Origin: Sulfurimonas sp. HSL3-7 | Lineage (GTDB): Bacteria; Campylobacterota; Campylobacteria; Campylobacterales; Sulfurimonadaceae | Assembly: GCF_039645985.1 (NCBI RefSeq) | Contig: NZ_CP147919.1 | Location: 1,302,001 to 1,366,000, forward strand | Length of the DNA stretch: 64,000 bases | Direction of reading: 5' to 3' | Shown: piece by piece, positions 31,640-43,668 of the stretch | Numbering within the stretch: the first letter of the stretch is position 1 | Layout of the letters: each line of letters begins with the position of its first letter | Made by a program: the position numbers and the translations under genes | The notes under the pieces: model-generated | What the model saw: the letters and a program-made list of their open reading frames with translations, nothing else | What the model was told of the DNA's origin: nothing | Databases searched by the model: none

Positions 31640-32536
31640 CTAGTGTTTTTGTACCGAGACCTTCTGTGTGATCATACAGGATTCGCCGGGCTGCAGGCTC
31701 TTCGCATCGGAGAGGGCATTGGTCGTCTCGATGCAGAGGAACTTCCTGTAGGCGTCGCCCGGCAGATCATGAATGCCGCTCTCCTGCCATGGGTTCCAGA
31801 TCGTGGTGGAGTCGCTCCCCTCTTTTTCGATGATGATCGTGCGTTTAAGCAGCGGATCAATGATCCTGCAGGTGGCTTGGGTCGGGATGTAGACGCGGTT
31901 GACCGTGCGGCTGACGTGAAGCGAGGCTGTTTCTGTCTTCTCTTTTCTGCCATCGACGTAGTCCACAAAAGGGGTCCCCTCGACGCCTCTTACCTCGGCC
32001 GACTCGATGTCACCGATAAAGAAGTAGCTGTGGAGTGCCTGCGTAAGCGTGAACGGCAATTTCGAGGTGTTGGTTGTCTTGTGCGAGACGCTAAGGTTTC
32101 TGCCGATGGTGAAGGTGAGTTCAAGCTCGAAAGAGTGGGGCCATAACTCCAGGCTCTGTGCATTCTCTATAAGAGTGAGGACGACCTCCGTCTCCCCGCT
32201 CCCGAGCACGCGAGTATTTTTGAGCTGCCAGAGCATGTCACGGGCAAAGCCGTGTTGGGGTTTGGTACTCTCCGTCGGGTGTGGGCCAAACCAAGGCCAG
32301 CAGATCGGTATGCCGGCATGAACCGTTTTGGAGGCAGCGAAGATCGTCTTCTTACCGTTAAAGATGACCGCCTCTTCGCCTTTGGGCTGAAAATGGGTCA
32401 AATTCGCACCGTGCAGATAGATCTCAGCTTCAGCATATTCATTGTCGATAACGATCTTGATCAGCCCGTTCTCTGTCTTATAAAAGTAGAGGTTATCAGG
32501 GATCTCATGCAGACGGTACTCTTTCGATATTGGCAT
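31640..32536 (-). CDS. D-hexose-6-phosphate mutarotase (YeaD-like)
   Basis: A 298-residue aldose-1-epimerase-fold protein. H-G-A-N-L-T-H-F, G-I-P-I-C-W-P-W-F-G-P-H, P-Q-H-G-F-A-R and T-Q-A-L-H-S-Y-F are the conserved blocks of the glucose-6-phosphate epimerase group, with the catalytic histidines and a glutamate (N-P-W-Q-E region) near the end. It would balance the anomers of hexose 6-phosphates, which fits with glucokinase 5 kb away. AAAAGGAG lies before the ATG at 32536. It converges with yaeQ. Confidence 0.88.
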   Translation of the reverse strand: MPISKEYRLHEIPDNLYFYKTENGLIKIVIDNEYAEAEIYLHGANLTHFQPKGEEAVIFNGKKTIFAASKTVHAGIPICWPWFGPHPTESTKPQHGFARDMLWQLKNTRVLGSGETEVVLTLIENAQSLELWPHSFELELTFTIGRNLSVSHKTTNTSKLPFTLTQALHSYFFIGDIESAEVRGVEGTPFVDYVDGRKEKTETASLHVSRTVNRVYIPTQATCRIIDPLLKRTIIIEKEGSDSTTIWNPWQESGIHDLPGDAYRKFLCIETTNALSDAKSLQPGESCMITQKVSVQKH

Positions 32537-32749
32537 AGGCACTCCTTTTATAAAAATTGTAGTCTTTTTCATAATAAGATGTGCTTATGAATAAGAGAAG
32601 AGACAATGAAAGAAGATATAATAACCCGGATTATAGAGACAGAGATCACAGTGAATTGTCAAGAAGTATCACTTTTGTTTGATATTTTATTTCACAATGC
32701 CTCCCTATAAGCAAACAACGATATTCAGAGATGAGAAACAAGGTATACG

Positions 32750-33658
32750 ATGAAACAAAAAACAGTCTCGCTGGTCTTGGGGAGCGGCGGTGCAAGAGGT
32801 ATGGCACATATCGGCGTGATCAAATGTCTTGAAGAGCACGGTTATAAGATCGAATCGGTTTCGGGCTGTTCGATGGGGGCACTGGTCGGCGGTTTTTATG
32901 CTGCCGGCAAGCTGGACAACTACACCGAATGGCTGCGCAAGATCGACACCCTGGACATGCTAAAACTGCTTGACCTCAAGGGATCGGGCGGCCTGGTTTC
33001 GGGTGAGACCCTGATGGAGAAGATGAGAGAGCTTGTCGGTGATCCGTTGATCGAGGAGCTTCCGATCAAGTTCACGGCGGTTGCTTCGGACGTCAAAGAG
33101 GAGAAAGAGATCTGGATCAACAGAGGTTCGCTGATGCATGCCGTCCGCGCCTCTATCTCGATACCGCTTTTCTTTACCCCGCATCAGCATATCGGACGGC
33201 TGTTGATCGACGGCGGGGTGCTCAATCCTGTCCCCATCGCCCCTACCTTTGACGACAACACCGACCTGACGATCGCCGTCAACCTTGGGGGTGATATAGA
33301 GCCGAATCTCTTTCCGCCGAAGAAAGAGATAGACCGCTCGGTTTCAGCCCGTATCAAAGAGTATTTGCAGAACATAGCGATACCCGATACGATTATGCAG
33401 GAGTACGGCATGTATGAGATCGTCAGCCAGTCGATAGAAGCGATGCAGGGGACGATAGCCCGCATGAAACTCGCTGCCTATCCGCCGGATATGGTGATCG
33501 AGATTCCGCGCAACCTTTGCGGTATGATGGAGTTCAACCGCGCAAACGAGATCATCGAATACGGCTACCGGATCTGCGGCAAGAGGTTGAACGGCGGGAC
33601 GGCAGGATCGGGTGTAAAAGCACTTGTGCTGACAGATCAGTTGCCGGATGTAGTATAA
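32750..33658 (+). CDS. patatin-like phospholipase (RssA type)
   Basis: A 302-residue protein. The oxyanion loop G-S-G-G-A-R-G is at residues 11-17, the nucleophile serine 41 lies in G-C-S-M-G, and the aspartate is in D-G-G-V-L-N-P. That is a complete Ser-Asp dyad of the patatin fold. Substrates are probably lipids or acyl esters. The ATG at 32750 follows AAGGTATACG. A TATAAT at 32617-32622 may be the promoter. A small membrane gene pair follows 26 bases later. Confidence 0.88.
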   Translation: MKQKTVSLVLGSGGARGMAHIGVIKCLEEHGYKIESVSGCSMGALVGGFYAAGKLDNYTEWLRKIDTLDMLKLLDLKGSGGLVSGETLMEKMRELVGDPLIEELPIKFTAVASDVKEEKEIWINRGSLMHAVRASISIPLFFTPHQHIGRLLIDGGVLNPVPIAPTFDDNTDLTIAVNLGGDIEPNLFPPKKEIDRSVSARIKEYLQNIAIPDTIMQEYGMYEIVSQSIEAMQGTIARMKLAAYPPDMVIEIPRNLCGMMEFNRANEIIEYGYRICGKRLNGGTAGSGVKALVLTDQLPDVV

Positions 33659-33684
33659 TAAAATTGGAGCAGGAGGAAAAAAGT

Positions 33685-33963
33685 ATGGCAAAGATGAGCA
33701 TGGAAGAGGAGATCAAATATCTCCGTGAAGAGGTCGAACGCCTCAAAAAAGAGGACGCTCAAAACAATCAGCAAGAGTTGGAAGAAGATGAAACACTTGA
33801 TGCTCTGGTTGACGGGGTGCACAAGATCGAAGATGAGCTTAATGACAAAATGCATGAGATAACGGAGCGGATCAAAGAGGATTATGAGAACATGTCGCCG
33901 GTAACGGCTGTCGCGATATTCGCTGCGGGTGCGCTTTTCGGGCGCATCTTTCTATCGAAGTAG
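33685..33963 (+). CDS. small coiled-coil protein with C-terminal membrane anchor
   Basis: A 92-residue protein. The first 65 residues are acidic coiled coil (M-E-E-E-I-K-Y-L-R-E-E-V-E-R-L-K-K). A C-terminal helix S-P-V-T-A-V-A-I-F-A-A-G-A-L-F-G-R-I resembles the anchor of ElaB/YqjD/DUF883 proteins. The ATG at 33685 has AGGAGG upstream. It is followed nine bases later by a two-helix membrane protein, the same pairing as YqjD-YqjE. The assignment is by layout and pattern. Confidence 0.7.
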   Translation: MAKMSMEEEIKYLREEVERLKKEDAQNNQQELEEDETLDALVDGVHKIEDELNDKMHEITERIKEDYENMSPVTAVAIFAAGALFGRIFLSK

Positions 33964-33972
33964 GGTAGTCGG

Positions 33973-34461
33973 ATGAACAAAGATGTAACGAAGAAGATCA
34001 ACCTTCTGGTACGCAGCGAAAAGGCACTCTTAAAGCTTGAGATGCGTCGTACAGGACGTCAGGTGCTCCTGGTAACGGTCGCCGTACTCGCCATTTTGGC
34101 GACGCTGGTAATGGTCAATATAGCTGCCTATTTCTATCTGACGGAGACACAGTCGCCTTTTCATGCCGCCTTGATACTGTCGGGTGTTGATCTGGTCATT
34201 GCCATTCTCTTTTTGGTTTTTGCATCGCGACAGGAGATCGGCGCCGAAGCTGATGCGATCAATGAGATCCGTGATTACGCCTTGAGCGAGCTGTCCGAAG
34301 ATTTTGAAGAGATCAGGCTAGAGGCTTTGGAGATACGAAACAGCTTTTCAAAAGTGAGCAGCGGTATCAGCTCTGTTTTTAACAGGGACTTCTCAGCACT
34401 TAAGTCGATTTTCCCAATTGTCGAGATGGTCTTTGAAGCACGAAAAAAAAATAAGCAATAA
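33973..34461 (+). CDS. two-helix membrane protein (YqjE/holin-superfamily-like)
   Basis: A 162-residue protein with membrane helices at about 30-55 and 65-83 and a long charged C-terminal coil. The N-terminus L-V-R-S-E-K-A-L-L-K-L-E fits YqjE-type proteins, which are often paired with an anchored YqjD-like protein as here. Function unknown. The ATG at 33973 has only a weak ribosome site. No gene is seen in 34462-34616. Confidence 0.6.
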   Translation: MNKDVTKKINLLVRSEKALLKLEMRRTGRQVLLVTVAVLAILATLVMVNIAAYFYLTETQSPFHAALILSGVDLVIAILFLVFASRQEIGAEADAINEIRDYALSELSEDFEEIRLEALEIRNSFSKVSSGISSVFNRDFSALKSIFPIVEMVFEARKKNKQ

Positions 34462-34616
34462 AGCTGTCAAGCAGTTTGATACTGACGGCTGCGTCGGCCG
34501 ACAGGCGTAACGCAGAGACCTTCTGTGCACTTTTGCCCGGATGCCGCTTTGGCGATCGCATTTGACTTTTGGATGCCGGGCCTTGAGATATAAAGTCGAA
34601 AGATAGCAGTTAGGCC

Positions 34617-36011
34617 CTACTTAATAACGGTTACAAAGATACGTCCGCCGCGATTGATATAGAGGCGCTTGTATTTGTCTTTGTATTTTTTAAGTACCTT
34701 GCTTAGCGCCGCGATGTCAGGGGTGAGATGTTTCTCGATCTGGACGATGACATCGCCGCGGCGTAGATTTTGATCATACGCTTCACTCGATACGTCGACC
34801 TCTGTGATCAAGACCCCTTCTATATCATCTGCGATACGGTAGCTGTAACGCGTTTGCGCATCAAGGTTGCTCAACTGTACCCCCTCAAGAAGTGATGTGT
34901 CTGCCTGGGCATATAGCTGATCTGTACTGAGATCGCCCAGTTTGAGCTCGAGTGTTTTGACCTTTCCATCTCTTTCAAATACAACAGTTATCGTCGTGTC
35001 CGGTTTATATTCTCCTATGATATTTTTCAAGGCGGCTGCACTTTCAACGCTCTTCTGGTCGATTTCAGTGATCAGATCGCCACGCTGCAAACCGGCTTTT
35101 TCTGCCGGTGAGTCAGGCGATATCTGTACGATCATTGCCCCTTTGGAACTTTTGTAGAGTTTGCGCAACTCTTTATTGAGGTTGGCGATAGAGACACCGA
35201 GATACCCTCTGGCTATTGAGCCGCTCTCTATCAGCTGTTTGGTGATGTTTCGCACCATATCGACCTCGATGGCAAAACCGATGCCGTTGTTGCCGCCGCT
35301 TCTGGTCATGATGGCAGAGTTGATGCCGATGAGAGCGCCCCGGCTGTCTACCAAAGCGCCACCGGAGTTTCCGGGATTGATGGGCGCATCGGTCTGGATG
35401 AAGTTCTCATACTCATTAATACCGACACTGTCCTTATGCTGGGCAGAGATGATCCCCTGTGTCACACTCTGTCCGACACCGAAAGGGTTGCCGATCGCAA
35501 AGACGACATCGCCGATCTCAAGCGTGTCGGAGTGGCCCATCAAGATGGCATGAAGCTCTTTTTTTGTCTCTATCTTGATGACGGCAAGGTCGGATTTCGG
35601 GTCTTTGCCAATGACCTTTGCCGCATACTCGGTCGAGTCGCCGCTGATACTTACCGAAATCTCATCAGCGTTGTCGATGACATGATTGTTGGTAACAATG
35701 TAGCCGTCACTCGAGATAATGACGCCGGAACCCAGTCCCTGACGCGGCTGGAACTCTCTTGGAATTCTACCTTGCCCGAAGAACTGCTCAAAAAAAGGGT
35801 GTATTTGCGGGCTTTGGCTTGCCGTATTTTCTTTGGTCGAGATAAAGACGATAGAGGCCGTTGCTTCTTTGATCGCGTCATTGTAAGACAGAATAGTTTG
35901 TTTGCTTGCAGGCATCGTACGCACCGTCACCTCAGGCGCGTCGTTAAAAGTGATGGATGATGCACTCAGTGCCAGTGTTAAAACAGTTGAAAGTAATATA
36001 CTTTTTTTCAT
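34617..36011 (-). CDS. degQ: periplasmic serine protease DegQ/HtrA
   Basis: A 464-residue Do-type protease and chaperone of the periplasm. Signal peptide 1-20, a trypsin-like domain with H110 (T-N-N-H-V-I-D), D141 (K-S-D-L-A-V) and S216 (G-N-S-G-G), then two PDZ domains at about 255-345 and 370-460. Regions such as G-L-G-S-G-V-I-I are typical. It degrades or refolds damaged envelope proteins. DegP and DegQ cannot be separated by sequence here. The ATG at 36011 follows AAAGGTTTACT. Stands alone. Confidence 0.9.
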   Translation of the reverse strand: MKKSILLSTVLTLALSASSITFNDAPEVTVRTMPASKQTILSYNDAIKEATASIVFISTKENTASQSPQIHPFFEQFFGQGRIPREFQPRQGLGSGVIISSDGYIVTNNHVIDNADEISVSISGDSTEYAAKVIGKDPKSDLAVIKIETKKELHAILMGHSDTLEIGDVVFAIGNPFGVGQSVTQGIISAQHKDSVGINEYENFIQTDAPINPGNSGGALVDSRGALIGINSAIMTRSGGNNGIGFAIEVDMVRNITKQLIESGSIARGYLGVSIANLNKELRKLYKSSKGAMIVQISPDSPAEKAGLQRGDLITEIDQKSVESAAALKNIIGEYKPDTTITVVFERDGKVKTLELKLGDLSTDQLYAQADTSLLEGVQLSNLDAQTRYSYRIADDIEGVLITEVDVSSEAYDQNLRRGDVIVQIEKHLTPDIAALSKVLKKYKDKYKRLYINRGGRIFVTVIK

Positions 36012-36152
36012 AGTAAACCTTTAATGTTTTATTATACGTACAAAGTATAAATCTTCTAGGTAAATAAGACGTAAATTGATGTTAAACGGAGGGTTAACAG
36101 ACAGTCAAGAGAGATAAAACGTGCAGAGCAAACGAGCAGAAAAGGAGATCTT

Positions 36153-36365
36153 TTAGCTATAACTTTCCCAGGGCTCTTCGAATATATTGTTCATCGGCTC
36201 AATATGTTTTTCTATCTTTCCGTTCATCGAATTCGCAAGATTCATGGCTTTGTCAAAATCGGTGCACTGCGCGATGATTTCGTCGTAACAGCACTCTTTG
36301 TTGTTGATCAAAACAGAATGTTGCACTTTAACCAGATAGGTTACGCACTCCAGTGTATTGTGCAT
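36153..36365 (-). CDS. small hypothetical protein
   Basis: A 70-residue soluble protein with four cysteines (two adjacent in K-E-C-C-Y-D). The region D-F-D-K-A-M-N-L-A-N-S-M-N-G may be a helix of a small alpha/beta fold. No family recognised. The start is the ATG at 36365, because TAGGAA is then seven bases away; a TTG six bases upstream is less likely. It stands between degQ and pdxA on the same strand. Confidence 0.55.
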   Translation of the reverse strand: MHNTLECVTYLVKVQHSVLINNKECCYDEIIAQCTDFDKAMNLANSMNGKIEKHIEPMNNIFEEPWESYS

Positions 36366-36471
36366 CGTCAATTCCTAAAGATAATATTTATTTATACTAT
36401 TATAGAGCAAAGACGTCACATAGATATCACAAAATATAATATCTATAAGGCGGTGTGGAAGAGGCGGAAGA

Positions 36472-37385
36472 CTACTTTAAAAGTCCGACGGCAGCGTTGA
36501 TAGCATTGATATAGCTGAGGGTATTGGCGTGGTTTTGATAGGCAATGTCAAATGCAGTGCCGTGATCGACCGATGTACGGATGATCGGAAGGTTGAGTGA
36601 AATATTGACACTTTCGTCAAAGTAGAGCGCCTTGAGCGGGGCCAGACCCTGGTCGTGGTACATCGCTATAAAGTAGGTGTACTGTGCTCTGGAATGCGGT
36701 GTAAATGCAATGTCCGGAACGAGAGGGCCGATGAAGAGCTCTTTTCCCAATGCGACATTGATCGTTTTGATAGCTTCGGAGATGATCGTCTCTTCGCTGC
36801 CCAAAACGCCGTTGTCACCTGCATGGGGATTAAGACCGAGTACGGCCACTTTTTGATCGCCTATGGCGCGATGAAAATCTTCCAGGAAAGTGACGAGACG
36901 CTCAAGTGTCACTGAACTGGCAACCGCTTGCAGCGGGATGTGCTCGGTGAAAAGAGCGACATAGAGTTTGGAACAGCCCAGCATCATGATGGCATCGCGA
37001 TCAAAGATATCGCGAAGCATATCGGTGTGGCCTTTGTACTTGATACCGGCGAGTGACCACGCCTCTTTATGGATAGGAAGGGTGACGACAGCGTCCACTT
37101 TTTTCTCTTTGGCAAGATCAACGGCCTTGAGGAACGAGTGGTAGCTGAACTCGCCGGAACGCTCGGAGACAACACCGGGTTCAATATCGATATCCCCGCC
37201 CACCTCTTCGAGTTCAAAATCATCCGGTATGGTCATGTTTAAAAGTTTTGCGGCTTTTAAAAGCAAGGCTCTGTTGATACAGTAGATCGGTTGAACTGTT
37301 TTTGAGATCTCTTCATGCGCTTTGAGTGCAATCTCGATGCCGACACCGTTGATGTCTCCCACACTGACAGCGATGCGAGGTCTTG

Positions 37386-37398
<13 letters not shown>
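36472..37398 (-). CDS. pdxA: 4-hydroxythreonine-4-phosphate dehydrogenase
   Basis: A 308-residue enzyme of vitamin B6 synthesis that oxidises 4-phosphohydroxy-L-threonine for PdxJ. The start I-A-V-S-V-G-D-I-N-G-V-G-I-E, the K-G-H-T-D-M-L metal-site histidine, G-L-N-P-H-A-G-D-N-G and the metal-binding M-Y-H-D-Q-G-L-A-P-L-K are clear. It overlaps the end of pdxJ by 13 bases, so the two are coupled. The length is close to other Campylobacterota PdxA proteins. Confidence 0.95.
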
Positions 37399-39369
<1,971 letters not shown>

Positions 39370-39394
39370 TCAGAAAAAAAAGGGCACGGTGCGC

Positions 39395-40801
39395 ATGAAA
39401 AAGATCTTGATAATCAGCGACAGTACGATTGGACGCCATTTTATCCAGCGGGCTATTGATACGTTTACCAAAGACAATATCTACTATGTCATTCAGCCTA
39501 AAGCGGTAGTGTTTGAAAATGCGCCGGTATCCCGTTTTAAATTTTTTGAATTTGATCCGACAAGTCTCTACAAACTCTCGAATGTGTTGAAAATGGAGTT
39601 CAGCCAGGTCTTCATCGCGATGAAAAACCCTACGGACATCGAGAACACCATCGCCAATATCCGCATCTCCAAGAAACAGCTGCGCATCATTGTCATCGAT
39701 CACTGGGCCTTGAAACTCGAAGACTCCAATATTGTCCAGGTCAACACCAACGAGATCCTTGCCTCGCATATGTTCGACTACCTGCCTAATGTACCGGTCA
39801 TCGCACAGAATGTCGGTCTAGGTGAAGGGGAGATCATGGAGGTGCTGGTACCGTTTGGCAGCTCTTTCGTCTACCGTCATATCGGTGTCATTGAACAGAA
39901 CAACTGGCGCATCGTCGGCATCTACCGAGACGGAAAACTGCTGTTGCCTGAAGAACGGCGTATGATCCATCCCAACGATCAGCTTCTTCTGGTCGGTGAT
40001 CCGGCTGTATTGAATTCGGTCTACCGTGCGATCAAACGTGAAATTGGACAGTTCCCTCAACCCTTCGGAACGAATCTCTATCTTTTTGTCGACATGCTTA
40101 AAGAGGACAAAAAAGAGATACTTCATCTGGTGGAGAAAGCGATTGCAGTCCATGCATACTTTAAAAACCGTCTTGTCATCAAGGTCTGCAATCCGGGTGA
40201 TATCGGGATTTTGACAAAGATTAAAGAGAAACGTGATGAACGCGTGATTGTTGATGTGGATTATAAAGAGAGCTATATCGACGATGTCGTTTTAAACGAT
40301 GTCAAAAACTATGATATCGGTTTGATCATGGTCTCATCGAAGATGTTTGCGAAAGATAAAATGCGGGAGATCCTTTTTGATGCCAATGTGCCGATCCTCT
40401 CATTGGCAAAACGTTCCGTTGCCAAGATCCGTGATACGGTGCTGATCCTAAATGACAATAAGGACCTTGAAAAGATATCAACAACCGTTTTTGACCTCTC
40501 CTCGCAGATGGGGTACAACCTTGAACTGCTGAAAAATGAAAGTGAAGAGAGCAGTGAACAAGATGAGATCGTCGAGCATTATCGCAATCTTTCGGCTATC
40601 TTCTCCAAAAATATTCATGTCAATTTCCATCACGACAATCCGATACGAAAGCTCTCCAGACGGGAGAACTTTTTGCACTGTATCCCTTTCACCGAGAATG
40701 TATTGCAGGCGAAAGGTTCGACACTTTTCTCTACGGACATCGAGTCGCTTTATCACAAGCTCAACAGCTATCATCAGCTTTTTATTCCGATCAAGATCTA
40801 A
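39395..40801 (+). CDS. TrkA-domain protein (COG3400 type)
   Basis: A 468-residue cytoplasmic protein. An N-terminal Rossmann-like TrkA-N unit begins M-K-K-I-L-I-I-S-D-S-T-I-G-R, and an RCK-C-like unit at about 150-220 includes L-L-P-E-E-R-R-M-I-H-P-N-D-Q-L-L-L-V-G. The C-terminal half is a second alpha/beta region. COG3400 proteins are thought to gate potassium or other ion transport but have no settled role. The ATG at 39395 is preferred; a GTG at 39389 is possible. Located between tgt and aroB, a Campylobacterota-like order. Confidence 0.75.
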   Translation: MKKILIISDSTIGRHFIQRAIDTFTKDNIYYVIQPKAVVFENAPVSRFKFFEFDPTSLYKLSNVLKMEFSQVFIAMKNPTDIENTIANIRISKKQLRIIVIDHWALKLEDSNIVQVNTNEILASHMFDYLPNVPVIAQNVGLGEGEIMEVLVPFGSSFVYRHIGVIEQNNWRIVGIYRDGKLLLPEERRMIHPNDQLLLVGDPAVLNSVYRAIKREIGQFPQPFGTNLYLFVDMLKEDKKEILHLVEKAIAVHAYFKNRLVIKVCNPGDIGILTKIKEKRDERVIVDVDYKESYIDDVVLNDVKNYDIGLIMVSSKMFAKDKMREILFDANVPILSLAKRSVAKIRDTVLILNDNKDLEKISTTVFDLSSQMGYNLELLKNESEESSEQDEIVEHYRNLSAIFSKNIHVNFHHDNPIRKLSRRENFLHCIPFTENVLQAKGSTLFSTDIESLYHKLNSYHQLFIPIKI

Positions 40802-40925
40802 GGCCTTGCCTCCACATTGCTTCACTTTAGGAAAAAGCTTTTTTCAGAGGCCGTTTATTCACTGTTTTTTAAGTTGGTGTAAAGTATTATCTTTATTATA
40901 ATTTATAAAGATAATGGACCATTAA

Positions 40926-41975
40926 ATGACCATCGATATCAACCTCAAAAAAGAGATCGATCTCTCCTATCAAGTGATCATTGACCCGCTTTCTCAGCTC
41001 AGTTTTGACACCAAAGTTGCTGTTGTGACAAACCCGACCGTCTCCGCGTTTCATCTGGAATATTTAACCTCAAAGATCAATGCAAAAGAGCTGCACATCA
41101 TCACTGTGCCTGACGGTGAACAGTACAAAAACTGGCAGAGCATCGAGATGATCCTGGATGGGATGTTTGAAGCGCGTTTTAACCGGAACTCGCTTCTGAT
41201 CGCCTTTGGCGGAGGAGTGATCGGAGACATGACCGGCTTCGCCGCCAGTATCTACCAGCGCGGTATCGATTTTATTCAGATACCGACGACACTGTTGGCT
41301 CAGGTCGATGCAAGTGTCGGCGGCAAGACAGGTTTCAACAACAAATACGGGAAGAACCTGGTGGGGGCTTTCCATCAGCCCAAAGCGGTGTACGCCGATG
41401 CCTCGTTTTTGAAGACTCTGCCAAAGCGTGAGTTTGCCGCGGGTGTTGCTGAAGTCATCAAGATGGCTGTCTGCTTCGATGCCGACTTTTTTGCATGGTT
41501 GGAGTCCGCGGACCTGGGTGATGAGAAACAGTTGGCTGAAGCTGTCGCAAAGTCGGTTATGACCAAAGCCCGGGTTGTGGCCAAGGATGAAAAAGAGAGA
41601 GGGCTTCGTGCCGCGCTGAACTATGGTCATACCTTCGGGCATGTGATCGAAAACGAGACCGACTACACCGGTTTCCTGCATGGTGAAGCTGTCGCGATCG
41701 GGATGGTCATGGCCAATGATACGGCTGTTGAACTCGGATGGATGAGCAGCGACGAAGCACAGCGTGTCAAAACATTGTTGGAGCGTTATGATCTGCCGGT
41801 CAGCTATACGATCAAAGATGTTGACCGTTTTTACGAGACATTTTATCTGGATAAAAAGAGTGCGGATTCGGCGATAACGTTCATTATTCCAAGATCTCTG
41901 GGCGGGGTAGAGATCACCGATGCCATCGATGCGTCAACGATTAAAAAGGTACTGGAGCGTTATGCGGTTAATTAA
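40926..41975 (+). CDS. aroB: 3-dehydroquinate synthase
   Basis: A 349-residue enzyme of the shikimate pathway that cyclises DAHP to 3-dehydroquinate with NAD and a metal. F-G-G-G-V-I-G-D-M-T-G-F-A-A, Q-I-P-T-T-L-L-A-Q-V-D-A-S-V-G-G-K-T, and N-Y-G-H-T-F-G-H-V-I-E are complete. The ATG at 40926 is the first gene of an operon with five more genes that overlap in steps of 1-14 bases. The substrate is supplied by the DAHP synthase at 59540. Confidence 0.95.
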   Translation: MTIDINLKKEIDLSYQVIIDPLSQLSFDTKVAVVTNPTVSAFHLEYLTSKINAKELHIITVPDGEQYKNWQSIEMILDGMFEARFNRNSLLIAFGGGVIGDMTGFAASIYQRGIDFIQIPTTLLAQVDASVGGKTGFNNKYGKNLVGAFHQPKAVYADASFLKTLPKREFAAGVAEVIKMAVCFDADFFAWLESADLGDEKQLAEAVAKSVMTKARVVAKDEKERGLRAALNYGHTFGHVIENETDYTGFLHGEAVAIGMVMANDTAVELGWMSSDEAQRVKTLLERYDLPVSYTIKDVDRFYETFYLDKKSADSAITFIIPRSLGGVEITDAIDASTIKKVLERYAVN

Positions 41976-43668
41976 TCTACGACTTTGTTTTGCTGTTCTC
42001 TTGCTGCAGACAGCACTTTTGGCAGCGCCCGAAGCAGTGGAGGTTGACAGCAACAGCAGCGATGACGACAGCGTTGCCCAGGAGCTGCTGATCCAATCAT
42101 CGATTGCCGAGAACGAACGTCTTATCCAAGAAAAGAGGCTCGAGAGCATCGCCGAACAGTCGGAAGAGCTCAGGAGAGTCGATGACCTTTTAGCAAAAGA
42201 CAACATCTGGGTAAAGAGCTACAGTTCTCATATCGCTTACGCACAGGTGCGTGAAGACCTCATTAACCTCCAAGACGAGATCAAGGAACTGACAGGCAAG
42301 CGTCATAAAAGTGCGCATGACGAAGAGCTACTGGAAGACCTTAACAGCAAAGAGAAGATTCTCTCACAGCAGTTTGAGCTGCTGAAGAAACAACAGGGTG
42401 AAAGTGCTTTTGCAGCGCTGCTGCAGCCCGAAGAGATCGAAGAGATTCCGGTACTTTCGAATCCTGTCGATATTTTTACGGCCGTTTCTTTTATCAAACA
42501 TCTCGAGGAGATCTATGCCGACTACAACAAGCGCGGCACAGAACTCAATGAGGTTATCTCCCTGCTGGAGAAGAAAAAAGAGATCTTGAACAGTCTCATC
42601 GCTATACACGAAAACGGCGATTATGCAAGTGCCCTGAGCGACACGATCAAGCGTCTTGACAAATTTACGAACGCAAGAGAGATCTTGGAGATCACCGCGA
42701 ACATCTATGATAAACGCATCGACGAGATCGAAGTCAAGGTGAACAAACAGATCGAGATGCAGCTTTACAAACTCACCAAGATCGGTCTGATCATCCTTTT
42801 CTTGTTCGGGCTCTCTATCTTCCTGAAGATGATGAGTAAAAAGTACATTACGGAAAACGACCGTTTTTACATGGCCAACAAGGTGATCAATTTCGGTAAC
42901 TTTATACTTATCATGATCATTCTGCTCTTTAACTACATCGAGAATGTCTCCTACCTCGTCACCGTGCTCGGGTTTGCCTCTGCGGGTATCGCCATTGCGA
43001 TGAAGGACTGGTTTATGTCGATGCTCGGATGGCTGGTGATCGTCCTTGGCGGATCGATCCATGTCGGCGACAGGATCCGTGTCGATATGGACGGAATGCA
43101 GTATGTGGGTGATGTCATGGATATCTCCCTGCTAAGAATGACACTGCTCGAAGATATTACCTTGACGACGTATGATGTCAACAGACGGGCAGGGCGGATC
43201 ATCTTCGTACCGAACAACTATGTCTTTACCCGGATGATCGCCAGTTATTCGCATGATTCGCTCAAGACGGTCTGGGACGGGATCGATATTACGATCACCT
43301 TTGATTCCAACCACAGAAAAGCGATGCAGATCGCTAAAGAGGCGGCGCGCAAGTATTCCAAAGGCTACACGGACATCACCCGTAAACAGCTCAATAAACT
43401 GCGCCATAAATACAGCCTTAAAAATACCAATGTCGAGCCGCGTATCTTTTCGTTTATCGAGCCTAACGGGCTTAACGTCAGTGTCTGGTACCTTACCAAC
43501 GCCTATGCGACGCTGACACTGCGCAGTACGATCTCTACCGAGATCATCGATATGTTCAACCAGGAAGATGACATTACGATCGCCTACCCTACGCAACAGC
43601 TCAATCTTACGATGAACAAGCGAAAAATGCCACAGCTGCCGGGCAGCAATGAAAATGAGGTTATCTGA
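41962..43668 (+). CDS. MscS-type mechanosensitive channel with long N-terminal coiled coil
   Basis: A 568-residue protein. A signal peptide (about 1-21) is followed by about 240 residues of coiled-coil periplasmic part, two membrane helices (about 275-295 and 310-330), a pore-lining third helix (about 335-365, A-S-A-G-I-A-I-A-M-K-D), and the MscS beta domain with G-G-S-I-H-V-G-D-R-I. It should release solutes on osmotic down-shock. The ATG at 41962 overlaps aroB by 14 bases with GGAG upstream. The 3' end overlaps mtaB by one base. Confidence 0.88.
   Translation: MRLINLRLCFAVLLLQTALLAAPEAVEVDSNSSDDDSVAQELLIQSSIAENERLIQEKRLESIAEQSEELRRVDDLLAKDNIWVKSYSSHIAYAQVREDLINLQDEIKELTGKRHKSAHDEELLEDLNSKEKILSQQFELLKKQQGESAFAALLQPEEIEEIPVLSNPVDIFTAVSFIKHLEEIYADYNKRGTELNEVISLLEKKKEILNSLIAIHENGDYASALSDTIKRLDKFTNAREILEITANIYDKRIDEIEVKVNKQIEMQLYKLTKIGLIILFLFGLSIFLKMMSKKYITENDRFYMANKVINFGNFILIMIILLFNYIENVSYLVTVLGFASAGIAIAMKDWFMSMLGWLVIVLGGSIHVGDRIRVDMDGMQYVGDVMDISLLRMTLLEDITLTTYDVNRRAGRIIFVPNNYVFTRMIASYSHDSLKTVWDGIDITITFDSNHRKAMQIAKEAARKYSKGYTDITRKQLNKLRHKYSLKNTNVEPRIFSFIEPNGLNVSVWYLTNAYATLTLRSTISTEIIDMFNQEDDITIAYPTQQLNLTMNKRKMPQLPGSNENEVI

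Noticed and set aside
32605-32709. 34-codon open frame upstream of the patatin gene
   Set aside because: A TATAAT promoter-like hexamer lies inside it, the ribosome site is weak and no homologue is known to me.
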